Origin: Pseudoxanthomonas mexicana
GTDB lineage: Bacteria; Pseudomonadota; Gammaproteobacteria; Xanthomonadales; Xanthomonadaceae
Direction: 5' to 3'
Assembly: GCF_010093385.1 (NCBI RefSeq)
Contig: NZ_PDWV01000026.1
Span: 1-50,716, forward strand
Length of the DNA: 50,716 nt
Shown here: piece by piece, positions 28,713-38,270 of the stretch
Layout: the number at the start of each line of letters is the position of its first letter
Numbering within the stretch: the first letter of the stretch is position 1
The notes under the pieces: generated by a model
The model's database searches: none
Told to the model about the DNA's origin: nothing
Seen by the model: only the letters and a program-made list of their open reading frames with translations
Position numbers and translations under genes: made by a program

Positions 28713-30957
28713 TGGATCGGAACGTCGTACGCGGTCTGGGGGGAGGGCTCGGGCCGGAAGGTGAAATGCCACCATTCCATCGGGTAATTATGGAACCCGT
28801 GCCGCGACATCGCATCGAGCAGGCGCGCGCGGTTGGCCTTCTGTGCAGGCGACAGGTCGGCATGCGCGGTGTTGGCGCGGGGATCGAAGAAGTCGAAGGG
28901 CGTGCCCATGTCCAGGTCGACGCAGGCTCCGCGCTCACAGCGGGTCAGCGTGAGGTCCAGCGTGGCGCCGCGGCTGTGCCCGGAGGTTTCCGCGATGTAG
29001 CCGTCGAGCAACGCCGCTTTCTCGACGTTCGGATAGAACGCAGGCTTGGTGCGCTGGTCGGCGGCGTCGCGTGCCCAGGCCACGAAATGCTTCACCGACC
29101 GCACCGGCCGGTAGCAGTCGAACAGCTTCAGCGACAGGCCCTCGCGCTGCACGTCCGCCTGCACCTTCGCCAGCGCCTGCGCCACGGGCGCCAGCAGCAG
29201 GCAGGTGTTCGCTTCGTAGCCGGGCACGCGCGCGCCGGTGAAGTTGGCGGTGCCGGCGTAGCGCATGTCCAGTCGCACGCCCTTCGCCAGCGACGCGACA
29301 TCCACCAGGCCCGCGCTGGCCGCATCGGTGGCCGGCGACACGTCGACCTTCGTCGTGGCTGCCGCATCGCACGCCGCCACGCGGGTGAAGGCGAGGTCCT
29401 GGTAGTCGTAGCTGAAGTCCGCTTCGGGATCCACGTGCGAAAGTGCCAGCGTGGTCGACCCGGCATCGGCCGAAAAATGCAGCCAGGGCTCGGCATCGAC
29501 GCTGTCGTCGTCCCAGTCGACCAGCCAGCGCGCGTCCACCTGCATCACGGTGCCGGTGAGCATCGACGAACGCGCCGACGCGAAGCGCACGCGATCACCC
29601 TGCGCGCAGACCGTCGCATCGCCGAACCAGGGATCCCGGTAGCGACCCGTCCAGGCCGACAGCGCCGCCGCGGTGGCGGGGCTGCGATGACGGGTATCCG
29701 GCTTCGGCTTGGCGGCGCGTTCGCCCGCGCGCTCCTCGTCCAGCAGCGCGGCGTAGTGCGCCACGCTGGGCGTCTCGCCCGGCCGGGTGATCTGCTTGGT
29801 CAGCACCTGCCCCAGCACGGTGCGTGCGGCCTCGCCTTCGCCATTGATCAGGATGACGATGCCGGTGCGCTGATCGGGCAACAGGATCACCGACGAATAC
29901 ATGCCCGCCAGCGTCCCGGTGTGGGCCACCTTCCAGGCGCCGTCGACGTCGGACAGCCGCCATCCGTAGCCATAGGCGGAGAAGTGGCTGTTGTCCCAGG
30001 CGCGCATGCGCGCGCTCACGGGCATCGGCATGTGGGCCGTCCAGACGGCCCGGCGCTGCGCGGGCGACAACCAGGTCGGCTGCGCCTCCGGCGACAGCCA
30101 CATGCGCATCCAGGACAGCATGTCGTCGAGGCTGCAACGGATCCCGCCGGCGGCCATCGAGGTGACGTTGGGCACGATGGTCTCGTCCTCGCGGATGACC
30201 CGGTTGCCCTGCGGCGTGCGCATGTGCGGCTGCGCCACGTTGCCTACCTCGGCGCGGTTCCATTCACCGACCTGGCAACGCGACAGGCCGAGCGGTTGGA
30301 ACAGTTCACGCTTGACCAGCTCCTCGTACGGCACGCCGCCCGCAGCGGCGGCCACTTCGCCGGCGACGACGTACAGCAGGTTGTCGTAGGCGTAGGCGGC
30401 ACGGAAGCTGTGCGTGGGCTTCAGGTGCTGCAGGCCGGCGATGATGTCGGCGCGCGTGAACCGGTTGGGCTCCGGCCACAGCATCAGGTCGCCGGCGCCC
30501 AGGCCCAGGCCGCTGTTGTGGATCAGCAGGTCGCGCACCTGCATCTGCTGCGTGACCCACGGGTCGTGCATGCGGAACTGCGGCAGGTGCTTCGTGACCG
30601 GGTCGTCCCACTTCAGTCTGCCGGCATCGACCAGGCGCGCCAGCACGCCGGCCGTCATCGCCTTGCTGTTGGAGGCGATCTTGAACAGCGTGGCGTCGTC
30701 GATCCGTTCTCCGCCGCCAGCTTCGCGTTCGCCCAGGGTACGCGTGTAGACGATCTCACCGTCGCGGATCACGCCGACGGCAAGGCCGGGCAGGCGATAT
30801 GTTCGAAGGCCTCGTCGACGGCCCGGTCGCGGGCCGCACGCAGGCCATCGTCACCGGCCAGCACCTGGCCGCCACCCAGCCCCGACAGGGCCAGCAGCAT
30901 CGCGCATGCCTGCCGCCATCCCCGGAATGGCCGTCGCAGGTTCGTTGTCTTTCGCAC
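28709..30957 (-). pseudogene. Exported S12 serine hydrolase fused to VanX/DdpX-type D-Ala-D-Ala dipeptidase, frameshifted near 30787
   Basis: GTG 30957 (GGAGGAAG upstream) opens a signal peptide (RQACAMLLALSGLGGGQVLAG) and the first residues of an S12 domain, then stops. From 30772 the neighbouring frame continues the protein without a gap (VIRDGEIVYTRTLGERE). One base missing in the C/G run 30786-30790 explains this; repaired length 749. Domain order: S12/class-C beta-lactamase fold (SNSKAMTA nucleophile SxxK; YDN; HTG in VAHTGTLAG), a DUF3471-like beta domain (about 400-510), then an M15D dipeptidase with YRPVRS, SGHSRGATLDLTL (zinc His and Asp) and EWWHFTF (base Glu, zinc His). All active-site motifs are intact. 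The S12 part could be a D,D-carboxypeptidase or D-aminopeptidase; the M15 part should split D-Ala-D-Ala. Start and frameshift need confirmation. Confidence 0.82.
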
Positions 30958-31052
30958 GCTTGCTTCCTCCGCCACCGAAGCGACGTGGCGTTCGTACTGA
31001 TACGACGCGGCCGGTCCAGGGACCGGCCGCGCCTGGGGCTCCGCACTACCGC

Positions 31053-33929
31053 TCAGCGGAACTTGTATTCGACCAACAGGCTGTAGGCGCGCCCGCGTGG
31101 ATCGGCGATACGCGTCTCCCAGCCCGCACCCGCCGCATAGTCGTTCATGTGCGCGGTGAACGGCGGATCTTCGTCGGTGAGGTTTTTCACGCCGAAGGTC
31201 AGCTTCATGTTGTCGAAGCCGGAGTACGCCAGGCTGTAGTTGTACGTGGTGTAGTTGGAGACGCGCGGATTCCAGTTCTCGGGGATGTAGCTGCCGTTGC
31301 GCACGCTGATGGGGAGCTCGTCGTTGTAGCCGTCGCGGTAGATCTGGCTGAACGTGTGCGCCCAGTCGCCCTTCTGCCAGACGAAGTTGAGCGTGTGCTT
31401 CCACTTGATCGGCAGGTTGTAGTAACGGACGTAGTCGCCCACCAGGCTCTCGGTGTACGGCAGCGCTTCCAGCGCCTTGGTCTTGAAGGTGTTGATGTAG
31501 CTGCCATTGAGGTTGAGGCGCCAGCTGCCACCGGCCAGCTCGCCCATGACGTTGCCGTCGATCTCGATGCCCCGCATCAGGCTGCCGCCCGAATTGATGT
31601 AGCGGCGGTCGATGGCGATCACCTCGCCACTCGCGTCCCGGATCCAATTGGCCGAGAACAGATCGTAGTAATCGACGAGGGTTTCCAGGGGAGCGCCACG
31701 GATGGTGTTCTCGCGTTCGATCTCCCACCAGTCCACGCTCACGTTCAACCATTCCACCGGCGCCAGCACCACGCCGAAGCTCTTCTGCGTGGACTCCTCC
31801 GGATCCAGGTCCTCCTTTCCGCCGGTCAGGATGACAGGGCGGATGGATTCGCAACCCGGCACGCTGGCATCGGCCACGGCGCCCGGGCACGTTGCCGGAT
31901 CCGCGAGATCCAGGCCGGTGTAAGGGCTTTCGGTGACGCCATTGAACAGCTGGTTGAACGAAGGCACCTTGAAGCCCGTGCTGTAGGCGCCACGGAACGC
32001 GACGCCCTCGATGGGCTGGTACTTGAAGGACACCTTCGGGTTGGTGGTGCCGCCGAAGCCGTCGTATTCGTCGTAACGCGCGGCCAGCGTCAGGTCGAAG
32101 TTGCGGGTGACAGGCAGATAGACTTCCGCGAACACGGCCTTGATGTCGCGACTGACGTCGTCGAGGATGTTGGCGTTGTCGAACGGCGCATTGAAGATCA
32201 GCGACGCCTGCGACGAGGTGTTGCCGTCGAACTTGAACTCTTCCCGGCGCAGGTCGAAGCCGGTCGCGGCCAGCACGTCACCGCCCGGCAGCGAGAAGCC
32301 CAGGCTTCCGGAGAACGACGCATCCAGGGTCGTGACGATCGATTCGCCGCCGTACAACCGTACGCCGCGCGCGGAAGCCGCGGCCAGGCCCTGCATGGCA
32401 GCGGCCGACTGGCTCTGGCCGGGCAGCAGGAACGGATTCAGGATGCCGTCGCCGAGCAGCTGCTGCAGGTTGGCGGTATAGAAGTAGCCGCCGCCCAGCT
32501 CGGACCACGACTCGCTGGAAGCGCGCGACAGGCCGACGTTGTAGTCCCAGCTGCCGATGAACTTGCCTTCGAAGGCGGCCAACAGGCGATAGGCCTTGGT
32601 GGTCGTGTCGATCTGGCGGTAGCCACACTCCATGCAGCGCCAGCGATAGGCGATGCGGTTGCCGTAGGTAATGCCCCCCGGCCCGAAGTAATCGACCAGG
32701 GCGTCGTACAGCAGGTCGTACGTGTCCTGGGTGGTCGCATTCAGCGGGAACCAGGTATTGGGGTTGAACGCCGCCGTGGCGCTGGTGCTGGACGAGATCT
32801 GGTTGGGCTCGAAGATCTTGGTGACATCGACCTGCGAGCCCATGAACTCGACGTAGGCCTGGTGGTCGTCGTTGATCTTGAACGTCGCGCGGCCGATGAA
32901 ATCCACGCTTTCCTGCGGCTGCTGGATGACCGCGGCGGCGGGGTAATCCCAGGCGCATGCGTACTTCGACCCTGGCACGTTCCACAGCCGGTAGTCGTAG
33001 GCCCCCATGGCATCGCCGCCGGCCTCGCACCCGCCTCCGCCCGGCAGGTTCAGGATGTTGATGGCGCTCTGCCGTGCCGTACCCTGGGGATCCTGCAGAC
33101 CCGTCCCGATCATTCCGCCCGCCAGGCCGAAAATGGTGGCGAACGGGGTGCCGCGCGTATCCGGCGACAGGCCCCTGTCCGGCTGGAAGGTGTTGGAGAA
33201 GTCGCGGTCGCTGCCGCGCAGGATGTCGTTCTTCTTGAAGGTCAGCGAACCGAAGACGTTCCAGCGGTTCTGGTCCAGGTCGCCCCAGCCGGCCAGCAGG
33301 TTGGTCCGGTAGATGTTGCCGCCACCGGCCTCGGTGGCATCCACGAAGGCGGATGCCTCAATGCCGGTGTAGTCGGATTTGGTGATGAAGTTGATGACGC
33401 CGCCGATGGCATCGGTGCCGTAGACCGCCGAGGCGCCGTCACGCAGCACCTCCACCCGTTCGATCGCCGCGAAGGGGATCGAATTCAGGTCGACCGCGCG
33501 GCCTTTCAGGCCATGAGTGGCGACGCGGCGCCCATTCAACAGCACCAGCGTCGCGTCGGCTCCCTGGCCGCGCAGGTTGGCGCCCGATACGCCGTTGTTG
33601 CCGCGCTGTTCGTCGCTCACGATGCCGGCATTACTGGCGAGGTTGTCGGACGAATTGCCCGCGATGTTGAGGAACATCAGCAGTTGCTCTGCGGACGAGA
33701 TGCCCAGGGCGTCGATGCGCTCCTTCTGCAGCACCGTGATCGGCAACTGGGTCTCGATCTCCGTGCGCTTGATGCGCGAACCGGTGACCGTCACCGTGTC
33801 CAGCGTGCGCGCCGTGCTTTCGGGAGGAGACGCCGCCTCCTGCGCAAGTCCGATGCCGGGAACGGCAAGCCCCAACATGATGGCGGCGGCGAGATGGCTT
33901 GGCTTGAGCGGAAGGGAGCGAATGGGCAT
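31053..33929 (-). CDS. TonB-dependent outer-membrane receptor (first of the locus)
   Basis: 958 residues. A signal peptide (to GIGLAQ) is followed by a TonB-box-like TLDTVTVTGSRI, a plug domain (ISSAEQLLMF, ANLRGQGADATLVLLNGRR, RVEVLRDGASAVYGTDAIGG in recognised blocks) and a 22-strand-type barrel ending LTDEDPPFTAHMND and YSLLVEYKF. The plug has no CarboxypepD-like extension, unlike the receptor at 35211. GGAGA precedes ATG 33929. The S12-dipeptidase gene starts 95 bases downstream, so they are probably one operon. Substrate is inferred, from neighbours only, to be peptidoglycan fragments. Confidence 0.9.
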   Translation of the reverse strand: MPIRSLPLKPSHLAAAIMLGLAVPGIGLAQEAASPPESTARTLDTVTVTGSRIKRTEIETQLPITVLQKERIDALGISSAEQLLMFLNIAGNSSDNLASNAGIVSDEQRGNNGVSGANLRGQGADATLVLLNGRRVATHGLKGRAVDLNSIPFAAIERVEVLRDGASAVYGTDAIGGVINFITKSDYTGIEASAFVDATEAGGGNIYRTNLLAGWGDLDQNRWNVFGSLTFKKNDILRGSDRDFSNTFQPDRGLSPDTRGTPFATIFGLAGGMIGTGLQDPQGTARQSAINILNLPGGGGCEAGGDAMGAYDYRLWNVPGSKYACAWDYPAAAVIQQPQESVDFIGRATFKINDDHQAYVEFMGSQVDVTKIFEPNQISSSTSATAAFNPNTWFPLNATTQDTYDLLYDALVDYFGPGGITYGNRIAYRWRCMECGYRQIDTTTKAYRLLAAFEGKFIGSWDYNVGLSRASSESWSELGGGYFYTANLQQLLGDGILNPFLLPGQSQSAAAMQGLAAASARGVRLYGGESIVTTLDASFSGSLGFSLPGGDVLAATGFDLRREEFKFDGNTSSQASLIFNAPFDNANILDDVSRDIKAVFAEVYLPVTRNFDLTLAARYDEYDGFGGTTNPKVSFKYQPIEGVAFRGAYSTGFKVPSFNQLFNGVTESPYTGLDLADPATCPGAVADASVPGCESIRPVILTGGKEDLDPEESTQKSFGVVLAPVEWLNVSVDWWEIERENTIRGAPLETLVDYYDLFSANWIRDASGEVIAIDRRYINSGGSLMRGIEIDGNVMGELAGGSWRLNLNGSYINTFKTKALEALPYTESLVGDYVRYYNLPIKWKHTLNFVWQKGDWAHTFSQIYRDGYNDELPISVRNGSYIPENWNPRVSNYTTYNYSLAYSGFDNMKLTFGVKNLTDEDPPFTAHMNDYAAGAGWETRIADPRGRAYSLLVEYKFR

Positions 33930-34213
33930 GCGGAATCTCCGGGCTGAAAGGACGCTGCACTACATGGTCGATACGATGCACTGCATTGCGCGGAGCACGT
34001 CGCCCGTGGGATTGCGTGCGTACGGTGGGTCCTGGCAGGACATGGACACCGCATTGATGCATCCCCGGAACGTATGGATCCCCATCCGTGCCATCCGGCG
34101 CATCCCGTTCCGGACGCGCATTGCAGGCATTGCCTGATGCTTCGGTTGTTGCGCCGGCACCCCCGCCGGCTACCTCACCGTCGACCCCTACCGCGATCGA
34201 CGGAAAACCCCTT
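33930..34213 (-). other. Long untranslated leader of the first receptor gene
   Basis: If the promoter at 34214-34290 is used, about 285 bases precede the receptor ATG. No coding frame with good features is seen. Two short hairpins can be drawn: GCCGGC-N5-GCCGGC near 34155-34172, and a 7-bp stem (CCGTCGA / TCGACGG) near 34178-34203. No known riboswitch was recognised. Confidence 0.45.
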
Positions 34214-34290
34214 TCACAGCGGTGTAGCACGCCCCTTGCGATGAGTCAATAATTTATTCTCGCGTCCCAGAAAAACTGACTGGAATATTC
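34214..34290 (-). promoter_or_regulatory. Receptor-operon promoter with shared 16-base operator-like box (site 1)
   Basis: On the minus strand: GAATATT (34284-34290), 23 bases, AGAATAAATTATTGAC (34245-34260), then TACACC (34221-34226). TTGACT (-35) and TACACC (-10) are 17 bases apart. AATAAATTATT is an odd palindrome overlapping the -35 box. The same arrangement, with equal GAATATT spacing, lies at 39804-39881. Confidence 0.65.
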
Positions 34291-34294
34291 CTGA

Positions 34295-35071
34295 TCAGGG
34301 CGATGCCGGAGCGGCTGGCGTCGTGTCGGCGGTGCGCGTGAGCGCATACAGGATGCGCAGGTCCTGGGCGTCCAGTTCGGTGCCTTCCATCCCGCGGAAA
34401 CGGTGGTGGAATGCGCGCACGGTATCTGCCCGGTTATCGGTGGAATAGCCGATGGCCTGCAGCGCCAACCAGGGATCGAACCCGGCCGGGGGGTCCTGTG
34501 TGGCATCGGCTGGCCACAGGCCGAAACCCGCATCGTGCAGCCGCTTCCACGGGAACAGCGGGCCCGGATCGATCTTGCGCGTCGGCGCCAGGTCCGAGTG
34601 GCCGATGATCTGCGTGGGCGGAATGCGCAGACGCGTGGTCAGGTCGCGCAGCAGGACGATCAGACTGTCGATCTGCGAATCGGGGAACGGACTTTTTCCG
34701 TCGTTGTCGATCTCGATGCCGATGGAGGCGTTGTTGACGTCGGTGATCGCGCCCCAGCGTCCGGCGCCCGCATGCCAGGCACGCTTCGCGTCGCTGACCA
34801 GTTGGTAGATCTTTCCGTCCTTGCCGAGCAGGTAGTGCGAACTGACGCGCCCTCCGCTGTTGCGGCTGCGCAGCGTATCCAGCGACTGCTCGACGGACGC
34901 CTGTTCGGTGTAGTGCAGCACGATGACCACCGGCCGGCGCTCATCGAAATTCTTCGACGGGACCCAGGTGGCCAGCGGGTTGCGCGGACCGCTGTGCGCG
35001 CAGGCGGCCAACAGCACGGTCATGGCGGCGACGGCCAGGATGCGCCGCGCGGGTGGGACGGACGGGGTCAT
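34295..35071 (-). CDS. N-acetylmuramoyl-L-alanine amidase lipoprotein, AmiD-like
   Basis: 258 residues with a lipoprotein signal (ILAVAAMTVLLAAC, Cys24) and an Amidase_2 domain. The zinc ligands read as His in VIVLHYTE, His in IIGHSDLAP and Asp in RKIDPGPLFPW; catalytic Glu is in SIGIEIDND. AmiD-type enzymes cleave the bond between MurNAc and L-Ala, in muropeptides with either MurNAc or anhydroMurNAc, at the outer membrane. A C-terminal peptidoglycan-binding-like helical segment follows (GFDPWLALQAIGYST). GGAGG precedes ATG 35071. A terminator upstream (35143-35172) separates it from the second receptor gene; its own promoter was not identified. Confidence 0.88.
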   Translation of the reverse strand: MTPSVPPARRILAVAAMTVLLAACAHSGPRNPLATWVPSKNFDERRPVVIVLHYTEQASVEQSLDTLRSRNSGGRVSSHYLLGKDGKIYQLVSDAKRAWHAGAGRWGAITDVNNASIGIEIDNDGKSPFPDSQIDSLIVLLRDLTTRLRIPPTQIIGHSDLAPTRKIDPGPLFPWKRLHDAGFGLWPADATQDPPAGFDPWLALQAIGYSTDNRADTVRAFHHRFRGMEGTELDAQDLRILYALTRTADTTPAAPASP

Positions 35072-35142
35072 GACGGTTCCTCCGCAAAGGCAGGGTTACA
35101 GGAATAGTACGGCGCACGCACCCTGCGCACGCGCACCAGGGC

Positions 35143-35172
35143 AAAAGAAAGGCCTGCCGCGAACGGCAGGCC
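35143..35172 (-). terminator. Rho-independent terminator after the second receptor gene
   Basis: On the minus strand, stem GGCCTGCCG / CGGCAGGCC with a TTCG loop is followed by TTTCTTTT. It starts 38 bases after the receptor stop codon. Confidence 0.88.
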
Positions 35173-35210
35173 ACGGGAGAGTCACAGCTTCGACCGCATG
35201 CGCTGCGCGA

Positions 35211-38200
35211 TCAGAAGTTCCACGTCACCACGAGCTGGGTGTAGCGGGGGGATTGCCAGACGGTGCCTTCGCCGAAGTAGGGCATTTCGTTGCCCGGCGT
35301 ACTTTCGTAGCGGGAGTGCACGTTGATGACGGTCTGCTTGTCCAGCAGGTTGTAGACCGACAGCCTCGCCTTGAGATCGATTCCTTCGACCGGCAGGGTC
35401 CAGGTGACATTGGCGCCCACGTCATACACCCAGGGCATGCGGCCGAAAGCTCCGCGTCCGGTATAGACCAGTTCGCGCGTAGTCCAGTCGCTGCAGCCCG
35501 ACACGCAGATCCAGCCCGAGCCACCGCCACTGAATTCACCCGGACCACCGGCGCTGCGGTTGTCGTTGGGCCACCGCACACCGAAGGCCGTGATCGGACC
35601 GCCCGAGCGCACCGATACCGTCGTACCGAAACTCCACATCTCGTTGAGCTTGTAGCTGCCCCGAAGCTTGATCTGGTGGCGGTAGTCGTTGAACAGGACG
35701 CCGTAGCGCTCGTTCACTGCCGGATGGTCGTAGTACTGGACGAGGTTCGTGTCGTTGTAGCCCGTATCGGAGTTGACGGGACCTTCGATGTTGCCCTCCG
35801 ATTTCGACCACAGGTAAGACGCATTGAACGCCCACTTGTCGTCCCAGGCACGGTCGATCTGGAACTCGACCGCCTTGTAGGTCCGCTTGGGCTTCTTGTA
35901 GCCCATCACCAGGCCGCTGCCTAGCGCGATGTAACCGTCGCGCGAGCTGTCGAACGTCACCCAGTCCTCGGTATCGGGGCACCACAGCGTGGTCGTCTCG
36001 CCGGGGTTGATGATGGGCCAGTCGCCGGAATACCAGTCGCACCCTTCGACATGATTTATCCGCGCATCCTCGACGGCACGGGTCACTTTTCGATAGGTCG
36101 CATTGACACCCCACGACCACGCCTGGTTGATCGCCTGCTGGAAGCCCAGGATGTATTCGTCCTGGAAGACCTGCTTGAGGTCCTTGGCCACGGCCGTGCG
36201 GACATCGTCCGGGGCGGGCACGTTGCCCTCGGTATTGACCGGACCCAACTGTTCGCCGATGTCAGGAAAGAGATAGGGCGCGCCGGTCACCGGATCGGTC
36301 CGCTCGACCCAACCATTGAGCACGTAGTAGGTGTGCTCGTCCGTGGTGCCGCCACCGAAATAGTCCGTGAGTTTGTTGGTGATGGGAATGTAGTAGCGTC
36401 CGGCGTTGCCGAAGAACTTGGTCGTGCCGTCACCCTTCATGTCCCAGCTGAAGCCCAGGCGCGGAGAGATCATGTCGCTGAAGTCGGCCTTGGCGAAGCT
36501 GGCGCCAGACGCCAGCTTGTTGTGGAACTTGTCTGCGCGCAGGCCAAGATTCAACAGAAGGTTGGGCGTGACGTTCCAGTTGTCTTCGATGTAGATCGCC
36601 TGCGCTTCCGTGGTGACGGGCGCACCGGTGACGTAGCGACGTGCATCGATATAGGCCGTCACGCCGTCGGGAATGGTGGCGCCGTTCGGCAGATCGCGAT
36701 CCGTTTCGTCAGCCGCGATACCAATCGCGGTATAGCTGACGCCGTCGCCCGGATAGATGCGGGAGCTGGTGGAATCCATGATCTCCTGATCGAATCCGAA
36801 GCGCAGCAGATGGTCGCCCAAGGCCCACTCGAAATCCAAGCGGGTCGCTTCGCGCTTGTCGTAGCGGCTGCTGATACTTGCGTTGCTTGGATGGCATCCC
36901 TCACGCATTGTTGCCGGCGGAAACAGCGCGTTGTATGTGCCCGAGCGACTGACGATGCTGCAGCCTGCGTCCCAGGGGCTCCCGCCAGTGGCACTCCGCT
37001 TGTTTACACCGTACATCGCCTTGGCGACGAAATTCTCCGTCAGGTGCCCGGTGTAGGTCAGGGACCAGTTGTCACCACCCGAGCCCGCGTAACTTTCGCC
37101 TGTCTTCTCGCCACGGGCTTCCGCATCCCAATCGTAGTCATAAGAACTCGTACTGGACTCGGCCTCGTCGGAGAATGCCAGCAGCTCAAGCAAATGGTTG
37201 TCATTGATCTGCCAGTCGAGCTTGGCGCCCCAGAAATCGTTGTTGCTGTCGGTGTACCAGGCCTCGATCGTGTCGACGTCCTTGGGATTGCTGTCCCGGT
37301 TCTCGTACATCGCGAAGAAGAACAGCTTGTCCTGGACGATGGCGCCCGATGCCCAGACATTCGTCTTGTAGGACGAACCCCCGTCCCTGCTCCGGCGATC
37401 GCGCTCGTCGATGGTACCGTCCGAATGGAACCGGTCCTTCTGGTCTGCGGCCCATGCCCGCGGCTGCATGGTGAGCTCGGCACCGGCCTGGAACTCGTTG
37501 CTGCCCGACCGTGTCACCGCATTGATGACGCCGCCCGTGGTGCGTCCAAACTCAGCGGAGTATCCGCCGGTCTTGACCTGGAATTCCTCGTAGAACGCGA
37601 ACGGAACGGACGAGAATCCCTGACGCCGATAAGGGTCGGTGACGTTGAGGCCATTGATGTAGACCGCGTTCTCCGCGACCGACGAACCGCCAAAAGTGAG
37701 ACCGCCGAACGTGGCGCCGGACGAGACCACGCCGGGCGCGAGCAATGCCACGGACTCCACACTCTGGTCCACAGGGAGCCGCGCCAGTTCCTGGCGCCTG
37801 ATGTTCGTCGCCGACTCCGTCGAACGCACGTCCACGCGGTTGATCACGCGCGAACCCACCACCTGCACGGCGTTGAGGTTCACCACGCCGCCGTCGCTGC
37901 CTAGGTTGACGGTGGTGGTGCCGCCCAGCGCGACGTTGACGGCCACGGATTCGCCCACGTCCTCGCCATTGCGCTTGACCTGCAGCTGGTAGTCGCCCAC
38001 CGGCAGCTGGCTGAGGCGGTAGCCGCCGTCGCCGCCCACCGTCACCGAGCGCGTCGCGCCCGTGGCGGTGTTGGTGATCATGATCTGGTCGCCCGCGCTT
38101 GCACGGCCGGCGACCGCACCGGTCGCGCTCTGCGCCATCGCCAGGGGCGCCATCGACGCCAGGCAGGCGCCCAACGCCATGCCCAGTGCCGCCTTCTTCA

Positions 38201-38216
38201 GAACCTTGCCTTTCAT
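35211..38216 (-). CDS. Oar-like TonB-dependent receptor with N-terminal carboxypeptidase-regulatory domain
   Basis: 1001 residues. Signal peptide to LAMAQ, then a CarboxypepD_reg-like beta sandwich (about 30-105: ITNTATGATRSVTV, GGYRLSQLPVGDYQL). The plug follows (LARLPVDQSVESVALLAPGVV, GGSSVAENAVYINGLNVTDP, TGGYSAEFGRTTGGVINAVT, quoted as separate conserved blocks), then a large barrel ending LVVTWNF with the expected C-terminal Phe. This architecture is the Oar-like group common in Xanthomonadaceae and linked to uptake or export of peptides and proteins. GGAGAG precedes ATG 38216. It is 54 bases downstream of the transglutaminase-like gene, so likely co-transcribed from the promoter at 39804. 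Confidence 0.92.
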   Translation of the reverse strand: MKGKVLKKAALGMALGACLASMAPLAMAQSATGAVAGRASAGDQIMITNTATGATRSVTVGGDGGYRLSQLPVGDYQLQVKRNGEDVGESVAVNVALGGTTTVNLGSDGGVVNLNAVQVVGSRVINRVDVRSTESATNIRRQELARLPVDQSVESVALLAPGVVSSGATFGGLTFGGSSVAENAVYINGLNVTDPYRRQGFSSVPFAFYEEFQVKTGGYSAEFGRTTGGVINAVTRSGSNEFQAGAELTMQPRAWAADQKDRFHSDGTIDERDRRSRDGGSSYKTNVWASGAIVQDKLFFFAMYENRDSNPKDVDTIEAWYTDSNNDFWGAKLDWQINDNHLLELLAFSDEAESSTSSYDYDWDAEARGEKTGESYAGSGGDNWSLTYTGHLTENFVAKAMYGVNKRSATGGSPWDAGCSIVSRSGTYNALFPPATMREGCHPSNASISSRYDKREATRLDFEWALGDHLLRFGFDQEIMDSTSSRIYPGDGVSYTAIGIAADETDRDLPNGATIPDGVTAYIDARRYVTGAPVTTEAQAIYIEDNWNVTPNLLLNLGLRADKFHNKLASGASFAKADFSDMISPRLGFSWDMKGDGTTKFFGNAGRYYIPITNKLTDYFGGGTTDEHTYYVLNGWVERTDPVTGAPYLFPDIGEQLGPVNTEGNVPAPDDVRTAVAKDLKQVFQDEYILGFQQAINQAWSWGVNATYRKVTRAVEDARINHVEGCDWYSGDWPIINPGETTTLWCPDTEDWVTFDSSRDGYIALGSGLVMGYKKPKRTYKAVEFQIDRAWDDKWAFNASYLWSKSEGNIEGPVNSDTGYNDTNLVQYYDHPAVNERYGVLFNDYRHQIKLRGSYKLNEMWSFGTTVSVRSGGPITAFGVRWPNDNRSAGGPGEFSGGGSGWICVSGCSDWTTRELVYTGRGAFGRMPWVYDVGANVTWTLPVEGIDLKARLSVYNLLDKQTVINVHSRYESTPGNEMPYFGEGTVWQSPRYTQLVVTWNF

Positions 38217-38270
38217 CCCCGCTCTCTCCTGCTAAAGATGGTGTTGAATCGTGTGGTGGTGGTGTTGCGA

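Noticed and set aside
28709..30772. Antibiotic-resistance beta-lactamase
   Set aside because: The S12 fold is shared with many peptidases, and the fusion to a D-Ala-D-Ala dipeptidase with a DadA-like neighbour favours murein peptide catabolism.
30906..33947. 1013-residue open frame on the plus strand opposite the first receptor
   Set aside because: Antisense shadow in GC-rich DNA: Arg/His/Gly/Val-rich, no domains, fully opposite a well-conserved receptor gene.
33930..34213. Known riboswitch or T-box in the long leader
   Set aside because: No recognised conserved core; only short GC hairpins.
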